Source: Triglochin maritima
Lineage: Eukaryota; Streptophyta; Magnoliopsida; Alismatales; Juncaginaceae
Length of the DNA stretch: 64,000 nucleotides
Direction of reading: 5' to 3'
Assembly: GCA_963682175.1 (NCBI GenBank)
Contig: OY821791.1
Span: 30,068,326-30,132,325, forward strand
In this document: piece by piece, positions 47,660 to 58,176 of the stretch
Layout of the letters: each line of letters opens with the position of its first letter
Position numbering within the stretch: the stretch's first letter is position 1
Notes under the pieces: generated by a model
What the model was told of the DNA's origin: nothing
The model's input: only the letters and a program-made list of their open reading frames with translations
Database searches by the model: none
Position numbers and translations under genes: made by a program

Positions 47660-49621
47660 TCTCCAAAACCAAGTTAATGAACTAAGCATGAATTAAGGAA
47701 TTAAATCAAATTTAAAGGTTTGCAATTGAGTTTTGTGTTCTTAGGAGGAAGCATGGGGTGTTAGGATGAAGATGAGGTGTGTGGTTGAGGAGAAAAGTTG
47801 AAGACAAGTTTAGTTTGGCTTGCACAGATAGAAAGGGTGAGATGAATGGGTGGAGGCAATTTCTCTTTGCCTTCCTTAACATGTGTGTTGGTGGAAGAAG
47901 GAGGTGTAAAGTTGAAGTTTGAGGTATTTGGTTGTTGAGGAGTCGTGTTTTGAATTGTGTTTGTAAGAGTATATATACTCTTTTCTCCTCTTCTCTACAC
48001 ACTACACCCATCTCACTCTACTCAAAGATTGTTTGGTAACGTAGGAAGAAGGAAAGAAGAAGTTGAGTGGAGAAGAAGTGTGAGAAGGAAGAGTTTGGAG
48101 AGGACGGTAAGAGGTGGTGGTTTGTTGGGGTATAAAAGGAGTTGAGTTGAGGAGAAGAGGAAGGATTGGCTTTTGAATTGAGTTTTGTTTGATAGATGTA
48201 AGAATCAAGAGAGTTGAGAGAGAGGGCTTGAGAGGAAATTGAGAAGAGTTGAAGAAAACAAAAGAAAAATAATGAAAGAAGAAGCAACGGTCAGAAGTAG
48301 AAGAGAAGGAGGAGTTTCGGGTTCGTCGAGTTTGCGAAATTGCAAAGAAAGGAGGTGGTGATCACCGTGGTTCTTCGAAGGCTTCTTCAAGCTTTCAAGG
48401 TTTGTCAAGCTTTACTCTTATACTCACCCAAGGTTGTGTAAGTGTTTGACTAGTCGACGGTAGGCCGAAATGCTCATCAGACATTTTATTCAGCAAAATT
48501 CTACTGCATTCGGTGGACCAATTAGTGGTTTGGTCGACCGATTATGCATGATTTCGATGGGAAGAAGACGACTCTGTTTAGAATCGGTCGAACGAGACCC
48601 TTAGTTGTTCGACCGATTGGATAAAAAGTGTCAGTCAGAGTTTAGACTATCTAAATGGTCGACCACTCCTTGATTTTGTTCGACCGATTACTTAAGATAA
48701 CTTATATGTGGTTCGATCGATTCGTATTTGGGTCGACCGGTGATGACTCAGAGGAAATATAGGAATTGCCTGATATATTTTGGTCGACCGGGTCCCCTTT
48801 TCCGTCCAACCAATTAGATGTTTATTTAATTATATTATGGCGTAGACCTTCAAAACAGTCGACCGTCTAGAGACTTTTGTTCGACCGCTGCATGTTTGTA
48901 TAGTTCGACCGATTGTTGTAGTTTGAACTAAACAATGATATTAACGACCAACCGGTCGACCTTTTCCGATTGACCGTTGGAGCACAGAGATTGCATAGTT
49001 TGTTTATGAGCGCATTGGCGCGTGGATTGCTTTTACGGCTTATTATCCTGTGATATAACATGTGCATTTGGACCTAGGTAGTAGACCTGTAGGACCGTAT
49101 TTCCCCTTTGCATGATCTATATGATATGGCTCTACAGAGCATGATGATTGTCAGCTTGTGTGGCGATAGAGATGACATTAGCCTTTGTGGCGAAGGAGAT
49201 GACCTTAGCCTTTGTGGCGAAGAAGATGATTGTTAGCCCTTGTGCAACAGAGTTCTATGCCTTGGTCTGTGTGGCGACGGAGATGACCGACCGATGTTCC
49301 AGCGGATTGATCGTTCAACTGTGGTACGACTTGCGAGTATGACCGACCAGAGTGACGAGTTTGGCAGATTGTGGCTTTTCGACCATTGATCAGATATGAT
49401 GATGACTCGGGTCCTCGTGTATATTTTGTGGTTATTATGACTACTTGTATATCTATATGTTGTATTTTGATGTAGTCATACTTTTGACAATTCTTGTATA
49501 CGGTGCACCTTATGTATATTATATGTGTATTTCGAGTAGCGTTCTCTGTGATTGATGTTGATATCCTTTGATTATCTCTTTGTTTAAAAGTTTAAAATTT
49601 TCGATGTTCGGGGACGTTACA
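47660..49621 (+). mobile_element. Solo LTR E7 with CGGTCGACCG-type modules
   Basis: The right end reads TTCGGGGACGTTACA. The flanking 5-mers CTGAC (47655-47659) and CTAAC (49622-49626) match at four of five positions. The left end (TCTCCAAAACC) has lost the TG, so the start is inferred from the TSD and the split minisatellite. A TATA box GGTATAAAAGGAG lies near 48129. Diverged motif pairs run from about 48510 to 48970. Three or four repeats of CTTTGTGGCGAAGGAGATGAC lie at 49145-49285. The family is that of E4 and E5 but older. Confidence 0.75.
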
Positions 49622-50040
49622 CTAACTTTCTTCTTCTCACTCCTCTCTCCTACGTTCTCTCTCTACTCTCTCTTAAACTCTCCCATTCTCTTCACTCTCT
49701 CTCTAACTCTTCTTCTCACTCCTCTCTCCTACGTTCTCTCTCCACTCTCTCAAACTCTCATTCTCCTCACTCTCTCTTAAATTCTCTTCTTCTCACTCCT
49801 CTCTCCTGCGTTCTCTCTCCTCTCTCTCAAACTCTCTCATTCTCCTCACTCGCTCTCTCTAACTCTCTTCTTCTCACTCCTCTCTCCTACGTTCTCTCTC
49901 CACTCTCTCTCAAATCTCAATTTCCTCTCTCTCAAACTCTCTTCTTCTCACTCCTCTCTCCTACGTTCTCTCTCGAGCTCTCTCATTCCCCTCACTCCTC
50001 ACTCCTCTCTCTCTATCACTCTCTCATCCCTCCCTCCCTC
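49622..50040. repeat. CT-rich minisatellite, about 80-bp unit
   Basis: Repeats of a unit containing CTTCTCACTCCTCTCTCCTACGTTCTCTC, CAAACTCTC and ATTCTCCTCACTC follow each other about five times. The first copies show single-base and small length differences. Translation gives leucine/serine-rich frames that are not genes. Confidence 0.8.
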
Positions 50041-52477
50041 CTATTCAAATATTTTGAAATTTGGGCCAAAGATCCGAAAATGGTTGTCCCATTCGGACGC
50101 CGACACCTAGTTGTCCATCCATCCCCAAAATAGAAACTCCTCCACGCCAATAACTATCATGTTTAAAATGCATGGGGTACATAGTACCAATGAATAAATA
50201 TAGTACAACATTTTGAACGTCTAGTATGTAAACTGCTAACGAGTGAAAGAAAAAGAAGGAAATTACAATTAAAGCTATTGTAAAACTGCATGTTCACTTT
50301 CAATGCTTGATCAGACTATTGATTCAGATTATTCCAAGGGGAATTTGGATGTATCTCTAAACGGTCATAATTTGACTCTTTATACCTGGATTTTTACTAA
50401 TTGTTTAGGTGTACCTCATTTCCAGTTTAATTGTTTGGATGCACTTGCTATGTTCGTGAATCCCACAATGTGAGCACGAAGTCAGTCACGTCTCGTCATC
50501 ACGGCTGAGGAAAATCCGCCTCTTTCTAATGTTTCACGGGTTGCTTATAAATTCCAAACCCTACCTGCCCAGATCTTTCTCACTCCGGACCCTTCCTCGA
50601 CCCCTTCCCACTAGTTGACGTAAACGTTATTAGCGGAAATCCTTAGGTCAATCCATCAATCTTATTATGTGCGTGCGTTTATTGGCTTATCCATAAGGTC
50701 ACTGTTAAATGTCCGGGATTGTAGTTTGTCGGACCATCTTGAAATAGGTAGAACAGAGTATATAATTTAGAAAAAAACGAATTCATCGTATTAATCACTT
50801 ATCTTTGAGAAGTTCAGAATTGTATTATGTAATGTTTCTACGTTTTCTATCCACAAGATAATATAACTTCTTTTCGCCTTTTGTTCAGTAGGTAATTTCA
50901 TTCGAAAAAGTAGTTCATCTAATATTATAAAATCTTCTAAGTGACCTCAAGCAATACCTCTTTTTGTTGTACTATCACATGTTCAATGAGATCACCCATG
51001 ATGATATTAATATTTAAGAATTGAGGAGTTCAAGTCAAAAGGAGAAGAGGTGTATTATTGTACTACAGGCTTAGTTACGGGCCAGTTAGGTCCAGTTAAG
51101 GGATTTTCCAAAGTTTTCGGTCCAGTCCATACAGATGTGAATCCTGTTTGGTTGGAGCCTTGTTATTTAATTTTGCATTGTATTTTTTTGCCTTTTTGAA
51201 ATGCAAAGTAATGTCATGCAGATAACACAAACGAGTAGAGATGCTAGATTTTAGATAGTTAACGTAAATGGAATAATTACCAAAGTTGAAACAATTATAT
51301 TCTTGTATTACACATTTCAAAGAGTTATATTGTCTAACATCTTGAAAATTTTATTTTCAACTTTCAGTTTTTTAGGATATTTTCTTTTATAAATTTCAAC
51401 TTTCCAACACATTATATTCTCAAAATTTTCTTTTCGAGGATTTTGTTCTCGATTTTCTCTTTTCTAGAAATTTTATTTGTAAAATCCAAGAAATAAGTTA
51501 GAGAAAAGAGAACAATTGATTTCACAACAGTTTTTATATATAAAGATAATAGTTTAGATGATAAATAGAAAAAAAAATTATGAATAAATGTTGACAGAGA
51601 GAAAAAATTTGGTTGATCTTTTTAAAGGACCATGGTTGCGGATGAAAACCACCCTTCACATGATGTGCACAGGTGGCCTCCACGTCAAAATAACTTTTAG
51701 ATTTCATTGGATTTTAAAAATAAAATCTTGATCTCCTACTAATAATGGATTTTGTACTGATTAAATAGAATCACAAAACTAGAGGGAAGACTAATATTTA
51801 ATCATGTTTTTTTCCATCTTTATAACATGGAGAAACCTCCCCTTTATATACCCGGAGGTGCATAAGTTGCAATAGCATTCATATTCCATACCAACGAAGA
51901 TGTATATAAAGTCAACATAATATGGATGTTACAAAACTTCAATGAGAAGGTTACACTGATTTAAAGGGGATTATATTCGCGTTTGAATGATTATATTGCG
52001 GGCATTTAGTCCAAACAATAAATAAGTAAAGGCTTAATTTAATTGAGTCATGATGAATTTTTGAATTCGCTCCCCAAGTTGATGACATTAGCAACTTAGT
52101 AGCCCTTGTGATTTACTTCCTACTTTTTAATTACAGATAATATTTGGACATTATTTGGTACTCAAAAAGAAGTTTGCACATTAATTGTAGCCAATTTTGA
52201 GTAGATTTCCACGTCCCTTTATTTTAGGTGAAACTACAAGAAACAAATCTAAGAACCGCAGAAACTACGAAACAACAAACCGAAGTGTGCAAAGTGTACG
52301 TAACTACGTACATCAATTTGTTGATACTCATAGGACTTCAAAGAAAACAAAGATCGTTGAACTTGTTATATGGCGCGCGTGAAACATAACAAGTGAATTG
52401 GATTTACTGACCAAGAAACTTAAATAATTGTTTCCATACACACACTGAAATTAACATGCATTTCAAAAATCACAAGC
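50041..52477. other. Intergenic region downstream of the P450
   Basis: AT-rich, with no recognisable gene, transposon end or tandem repeat. Short frames at 51096-51320 and 52197-52382 have no known domain. The first few hundred bases left of 52478 must contain the P450 3' UTR and polyadenylation region. Confidence 0.4.
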
Positions 52478-54365
52478 TCAAGATAGATTTGGACGTTTCA
52501 TCGGAACAACCAAGAGCCGCTTGGCCGGCGACAAACTGAGACCCAATTTCTCCGACATATCAATATCTTCTGGCGTCATCCCGTCCGGTAACGTCCAATC
52601 GAAGGAATGGAACAAAGAAGCCAACATCAAATGCACCATTCGGTAAGCCAAAGGCATACCTGGGCAAATTCTTCGACCCACTCCGAACGGAATCAGCTCA
52701 AAACTGCCACCTCGGTAGTCTACATCTTCTCTTCCGATGAACCTCTCAGGTCGAAAACAGTCAGGATCCTCCCATGTTCCTGCCTCGCGTCCGATAGCCC
52801 ACGCATTCACGTAAATCCTTGTTCTTTTGGGAATGAGGTAGCCACAAAGCTCCAATTCTTTTTCCGTTTGTCGCGGTAGGAGTAATGGAGCGGCTGGGTG
52901 CAACCGCATTATCTCCTTAACCACGGCCTGAAGATAAGGAAGTCGAGGGATGTCAGACTCCTCGACTTCCCTATCCTTTGGGACAGTAGCGAAGATCTCT
53001 TCTTTAAGCTTTGTCATCACATTTGGATTGCGTAAGATCTCTGCCATCGCCCATTCTATTGTGATAGAATTTGTATCGCTTCCAGCAACAAATATATCCT
53101 ACGTATACACAACCATAAATGATCAATTTAGGTATGTAGTTCAACTCTTCAAATATGACATTTTAGATCAACAATGAAATTAATTTGAATAGACCTATGT
53201 TCTAGCTTACAGGATAAGAATACATGTGATTGTGTGTTGGTGTGAAATTGGCTATATAGCCAAGAGAGGCACCTACGGTTGTGATTGCCAAGAGAGGCAC
53301 ACGTATATAGCCAAGAGAACTACATAAGGTTGACATGAGGCTAGGCATATGCATAAATGGCTAACATATATAGACAATCATGATTGAACGAAATTTGATT
53401 AATTTACCGGTGCTTACTATTGTTTGATGAGTTCCTTACTCTAAGAACATATTGCTAATCAGAAGTAGGATTTGGCTAACATTACTAGTGTATATATACC
53501 AATTGGTTCAACCCAACACAATATATGTTTGAAACAACATATGAGGTTTTACATTAATATCCACATGACTTAACATATCAAGATCACAGAAAAACTTTTT
53601 TCCTATAAAACATGTTAGAGGAATGGAATTATGAATGGTCTCTGTAAATAGGTTGAGTATATTTTTGTGAGTCTTGCAGTTAGAACATTGTATGATTTGT
53701 ATTGGTGTAATATTTTTCGTTAGCAATAGAAATTGACCTTGTTTTTTTTCTTCTTTCTCTCGAGAGACTTCTCTGTACGACCACTATCATAATCAAGATA
53801 GTAAGACTAATATGTATATGAATGTGCTATTACCGTAAATGCCGATCTTAAAGTTTGGATGTCAAACTTGGAGCGAAGGAACTCTTCCAAAATATCATTG
53901 TATCTTGTCTCATGGTCTTTCTCCGACTTCCTTTTGTCGATCATTTGGTCAAAGTAGTCGTATAACTTTCCGAAATTCTCCTTCATACGTTGTCTCAATC
54001 TTTGGGGATCGAAAGGGGCAAGGATGGGGAAAAGATCGACCACGTTAGGTGTTCCGATAATCTCCATAATCCTTATCATCAAATCTCTCATCTCTTGCGA
54101 GGATTTGGAAGATATGTCGATCATGTCAACCGAAAATGATGTGTTTGACAACAAATTGAGCATAGTTGTTGATACAGCTTGTGCGATGTCGATGCCTCGA
54201 GAATCACCTTTCTCCCCAATGTACGCCAATAATTCCCTAACCTTTTGTTGTCTTAGACCTTTGAACTGATCAAGTTTCTGCGTCGTGAATAAAACAGTCC
54301 TACAAAATCATTTCACAATTGTGCCAATAGCCGTTAGGGCAAGTAATAAATCTTCTTTCTTCAAG

Positions 54366-54432
<67 letters not shown>

Positions 54433-54870
54433 AAGCATTACGAGTTAAATGTTGGGATTTAACTAAAATCCTTACATGTACATCTTACGGAGGTCCTTCC
54501 ACAACTGATTATGCGGTAGCCAGATAACAGACTTCTCGTACTGGCTTCGTGCATGAAGACAGTCAGGGATGAAGCGGTCGGAGACGTAAACATCGTTCTT
54601 CCGAAATACTTCTCTGGCAACATCCGACGAAGAAATGATAACGGTATTACACTTGCCGAGTTCGAGAGTCATGAGATGGCCATAAATATTACCCAAATCA
54701 GCGAAACACCGATGAGGTAAGCCACGAAGTTGTAGGAGGTTGCCTATAACCGGGAGTGGAAAAGGTCCCGGTGGCGCCCGTCGCCTTCGCTGGATGGTCG
54801 ATAGCAAGTGCTGGAGGACTACGGCCAATACTCCGGCAAAGACATACCACAGAGTGGAACTTATCTCCAT
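52478..54870 (-). CDS. Cytochrome P450, CYP76-like, three exons, intact
   Basis: A microsomal haem-thiolate monooxygenase of the plant CYP71 clan, best fitting CYP76. Relatives oxidise terpenoids and other specialised metabolites; the substrate here is unknown. Exons (minus strand): 54870-54476, 54299-53834, 53098-52478, with GT-AG introns of 176 and 735 bp. The joined frame stays open and gives 493 residues, normal for the family. Motifs: N-terminal membrane anchor (about residues 4-24), PPGP hinge 33-36, C-helix WKDLR 124-128, I-helix AGSDT 292-296, KEIMR with E349 and R352, PERF 404-407, haem loop FGVGRRICPG with Cys432. An in-frame ATG at 54918 would add 16 residues; 54870 is preferred because it puts the anchor at the N-terminus. 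Intron 2 precedes the I-helix; intron 1, just after the C-helix, seems extra for this family. No lesion was seen. No biosynthetic neighbour is visible. Confidence 0.93.
54367..54426. repeat. (AT)n microsatellite in P450 intron 1
   Basis: About 30 uninterrupted AT dinucleotides fill a third of the 176-bp first intron. Length variation here is likely between individuals and could affect splicing. Confidence 0.95.
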
Positions 54871-54959
54871 TATTGAGATGTCACAGCTGAGGTTGTGCTT
54901 CAAAGTTAGTTTGGGCATAAAGATTTGTGTACATAAATATTAATGCAACAAGTACCCAT

Positions 54960-54968
54960 ACTTATAGA
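54960..54968 (-). promoter_or_regulatory. Candidate TATA box of the P450 gene
   Basis: The minus strand reads TCTATAAGT about 43 bp upstream of the ATG at 54918 and 91 bp upstream of the preferred ATG at 54870. If used, transcription would start around 54930-54940, which allows either ATG. Confidence 0.5.
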
Positions 54969-54974
54969 TGCAAG

Positions 54975-55384
54975 TTGAGTATGTGAGTACTCAACAAACA
55001 GTTGCATTTCTTAACGTTTGTGGACTGTTTGGTATATGTTAGAGATGAAGCAAATAAAGACAAGTAATATTTCAATTATTTTCTTTTGTACGAGAGCATA
55101 TGGTTAATCTCCTTATTAATGTTTTAAAAAAATAATTTCTATAATTGATTATAATTACGTCCCCATCCTCATACTTTGAAGTTAGGAATGGAAAGCACGT
55201 AGCTACCGAATTTTGCATCTTTTAGATGTAATTTATGGTAAAAAAAGGTTTCATATCTGAAGCAATTATAACCTTGAGTGTGAATCACACGGTACTCTGT
55301 CTTCTGTAAAGATAGCTTAATGTAAGGCCTCAAATATACTAATTAATTGTCAGTGACAGGAGTCTGGCGCATGTTCTATATTTG
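54975..55384. other. P450 upstream region
   Basis: AT-rich promoter-side DNA. No gene or transposon end was recognised before the MITE-like element. Confidence 0.4.
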
Positions 55385-55890
55385 CTTTGGTTTATAAGAC
55401 CCATGACCTGGACGACCCGGTCATCAGCTCTCTCTCTCTTTTCAAAATCAGCTTTCTCTCTCTTCCACATCAGCTTTCTCTTTCCTCAACCCACTTTCTT
55501 CTATTTCCTATACTATTCACATTTTAACCACAACCCAACACAACCTACCTCTCTCCTCCACATCATTTCGGGATCCATCTTGGTAAAAATTTAAAAAAAA
55601 TTAAAAAATTTCTAAAAAATCAAAACAATTATAAAACGAATTTTCAAAAAAAATTATAAAAAAACTCAAACAAAAAAAATTAAAAAAATGAAAACAAAAA
55701 TCAAAACAAAAAATAAAATAAAATTCAACCCGGACGCGCCACGTGGCGCGTCCGGGTTAGATGACCCAGACAACCGGGTCGACGACCCGGGCGAAGACGA
55801 CCTCAAAATTTTTGCTGTTAAACTTTGTTTCACCCGGTCGTGAATGGCCGACCCCAATCTCGACCGCAAAATTACCGCGATATGTGCTCT
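55385..55890. mobile_element. MITE-like element with a 32-bp perfect palindrome
   Basis: Shares layout and right end (GTGCTCTAAGG) with the element at 2462-3126: a CT-rich block, an A-rich core, then a GC-rich arm. Positions 55727-55758 form an exact 32-bp palindrome centred on CACGTG (55740-55745). Both arms also carry GACCCGG/CCGGGTC phrases. The ends and any TSD are uncertain. Confidence 0.5.
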
Positions 55891-56499
55891 AAGGACTGAT
55901 GTCCCATTTGGATTGTAACCCCACGGGGGAATTTATGTTAAAGTTTTATCACCGGATCATGTTAATTAATCTAAGCATGTACCAAATTTATAATAAAAAA
56001 ACAAAAGCAACACAAAGGACCTCCAAACAACAGATATGTGGAAAAAAATTATGATTTGATTAGGGGAAATTTTAGTCTTTATGCTTAAAGTAACTCACTA
56101 ATTTAAAAAAGTCGTGGTACTGATCATCGTAAAAATATGTTTTTGTTTCATGTGTTACCCAAAATACCCCTAATATTTAAAAAAAACCAAAAACCTTTTT
56201 TCCCTCTCTCTCTTTCAAGCATCCCTTCCCTCTCGGACTCTAACGAACCCAGATCGAGCTTCCCCGTCGTAGTCGAACCGAGATCGAAGAACAACTCCTC
56301 CATTGAAGTCGACGACGGATGTCAATTTTAGGGCACGATTTTTTTTTTACTTTTTTGATATACATCTAATGATTTTTAAGGTTATGTTAGTGTTTCTATT
56401 AAAAACATAGTTGATTACCTCCTATATTGCGATTATTTTTATAGTTGTCTCAAGTGTAAATTAAATAGAACATTTCTGAGTTCAAATTAGGCAATGTCA
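55891..56499. other. Intergenic, nothing recognised
   Basis: AT-rich with a short CT-rich block near 56190-56230. No supportable gene. Confidence 0.4.
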
Positions 56500-56837
56500 T
56501 CGAGCTCCATCGAGCCTCTCTCGAGCAATATCGACAACATCAACAAAACATATCAAAACAAACTCAACATTATAAGAAACAATCATCGAGCTATATCGAG
56601 CAATATCGAGTGCAACATTAAACACATTCAAATTAATTTCTTCTCTGAGAAGTCATAAATCATCGAGCTCTATCGAGTACAACAATCAAGCACATCGAAT
56701 CTGATGTGACAAAAAAATTGTCAAAAATTGGATTTCAAATTAAAATTCATAAGTTATCGAGTTTCTATCAAACTCATATCGATTACAACAATCGAGTTCA
56801 ATCGAACTCTAAACATGTATAACTATCGAGCATAAAC
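56500..56837. repeat. Dispersed ATCGAG motif cluster
   Basis: The hexamer ATCGAG and close forms (ATCGAGCT, TATCGAGT, ATCGAAT) occur about fifteen times in 340 bp, often in pairs 8-12 bp apart, in otherwise AT-rich DNA. No frame is open across it, so it is not a coding repeat. Confidence 0.6.
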
Positions 56838-57000
56838 ATTTATTAGTAGCATATCGTACAATGTATTCATACTATATGTATTCTTTATTTCACCACATAT
56901 TTGTGTTACTCGGGTATTTGTTTCTTACATTCAAAGTTTGGAGAAAGGAGGCGAAAATGACCCACATGCAAGAAGAAAAAAGAATGATTTGGAAGCCTTC
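56838..57000 (+). mobile_element. LTR fragment, start of the 59876-61431 family
   Basis: Matches the first about 160 bp of the LTR at 59876: ATTAGTAG(C/T)ATATC, TATTCTTTATTTCACC and AGAAAATGAC/GCAAGAAGAA phrases in the same order. It is truncated on the right. Confidence 0.65.
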
Positions 57001-57820
57001 AGCACCAACAACTCGCTCGTCCACCGTCCTCCTCCATTGCCGGAGCTGACTGCCGTAACGATGCCTCCTCCGCAATGTCTCCTCCATAGTGTCCTTCGCC
57101 CGACACAACAATTGACATCTGGTCGCTTGCCAGTCGAAGGTTTCCCAAATTTAATTTTTTAATTTTTTGTTCATTCATTTCATAATCAATTGTCTACTTC
57201 GAAGTTGTTTTTAAGACAATTGTTTATTCTATTCCCATCCTGCTTGCAAGCAAAAACAAGACAACATTAAAAAAACCAAACCACAATAGGACAAAGTAAT
57301 AATCAACAAACATAAAATGCAAACTAGAACCCCAAAACACAAATGCACAATGTAAACTACACTTCAACAACCAAAAAAATTAATCAAATCAAAACCTTCC
57401 TAATTGCAAGTACATAACACAAAATATACCAAAATTAATCAGTGAAAATGGCATAATCACAAATTTAGAAACAGCAACTGCGTGCAAATGCAAAATGTGG
57501 AATTGTTGGCAAACCATTAAAAGTCGGACCTTTTGGGGAACGAAACCCTAACGAACTCTAAGGTAACTCCAACAAGTACAAAGGGATTTTATTTACCTGC
57601 CAAAAGTTTTAACTTTCTAGAATTTTTGTATTTCTTTTTCACGAAATTCTAATGAATAAATTTATCAAATCACCGAAGGTGACCTAGATCGTTTTCACCG
57701 AATGTTTTTCGAAAAAATATTCTAATAGAATTTGGACTGAGATTCACGTGTTGTAAACTTGTGATTGTGCAACATCTGCCGACACACATGCATTTAGAAG
57801 CATAAATTCAATAGATAAAA
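57001..57820. other. Intergenic, nothing firm recognised
   Basis: A short GC-richer block (57000-57140), then AT-rich DNA up to the CACTA transposase relic. No domain was recognised. Confidence 0.35.
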
Positions 57821-58014
57821 TTGAAAATTGAATATCTCGTGGACAACGAATATGACATGGAAGAAGCTGTAGTTGTTGATGACCCAGATTGTCTTTCAAA
57901 ACTTGTGATTGATGTTGAAGAACTGTTGTATGCAGGGTGTAAAATGTTCACGAAGCTGTTATTCTTAGTTTGTCTTTTTCATTTGAAAATCTTGAATGAT
58001 TGGAGTAGTAAGGT

Positions 58015-58136
58015 TGTTACATCCTAACCCTTTGTTAATTGGGTTTATTTTGTTTTAGGTGGAGGATTAGAGGAGATTGGGTTGGATTGAGATGGACGGC
58101 TAGGATGAGTGGAGGAGAAGAGTATAAGAGGTGACT

Positions 58137-58176
<40 letters not shown>

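Noticed and set aside
53508..53726. 72-codon minus-strand frame between P450 exons
   Set aside because: It lies inside intron 2, has no recognisable domain and would break the P450 frame.
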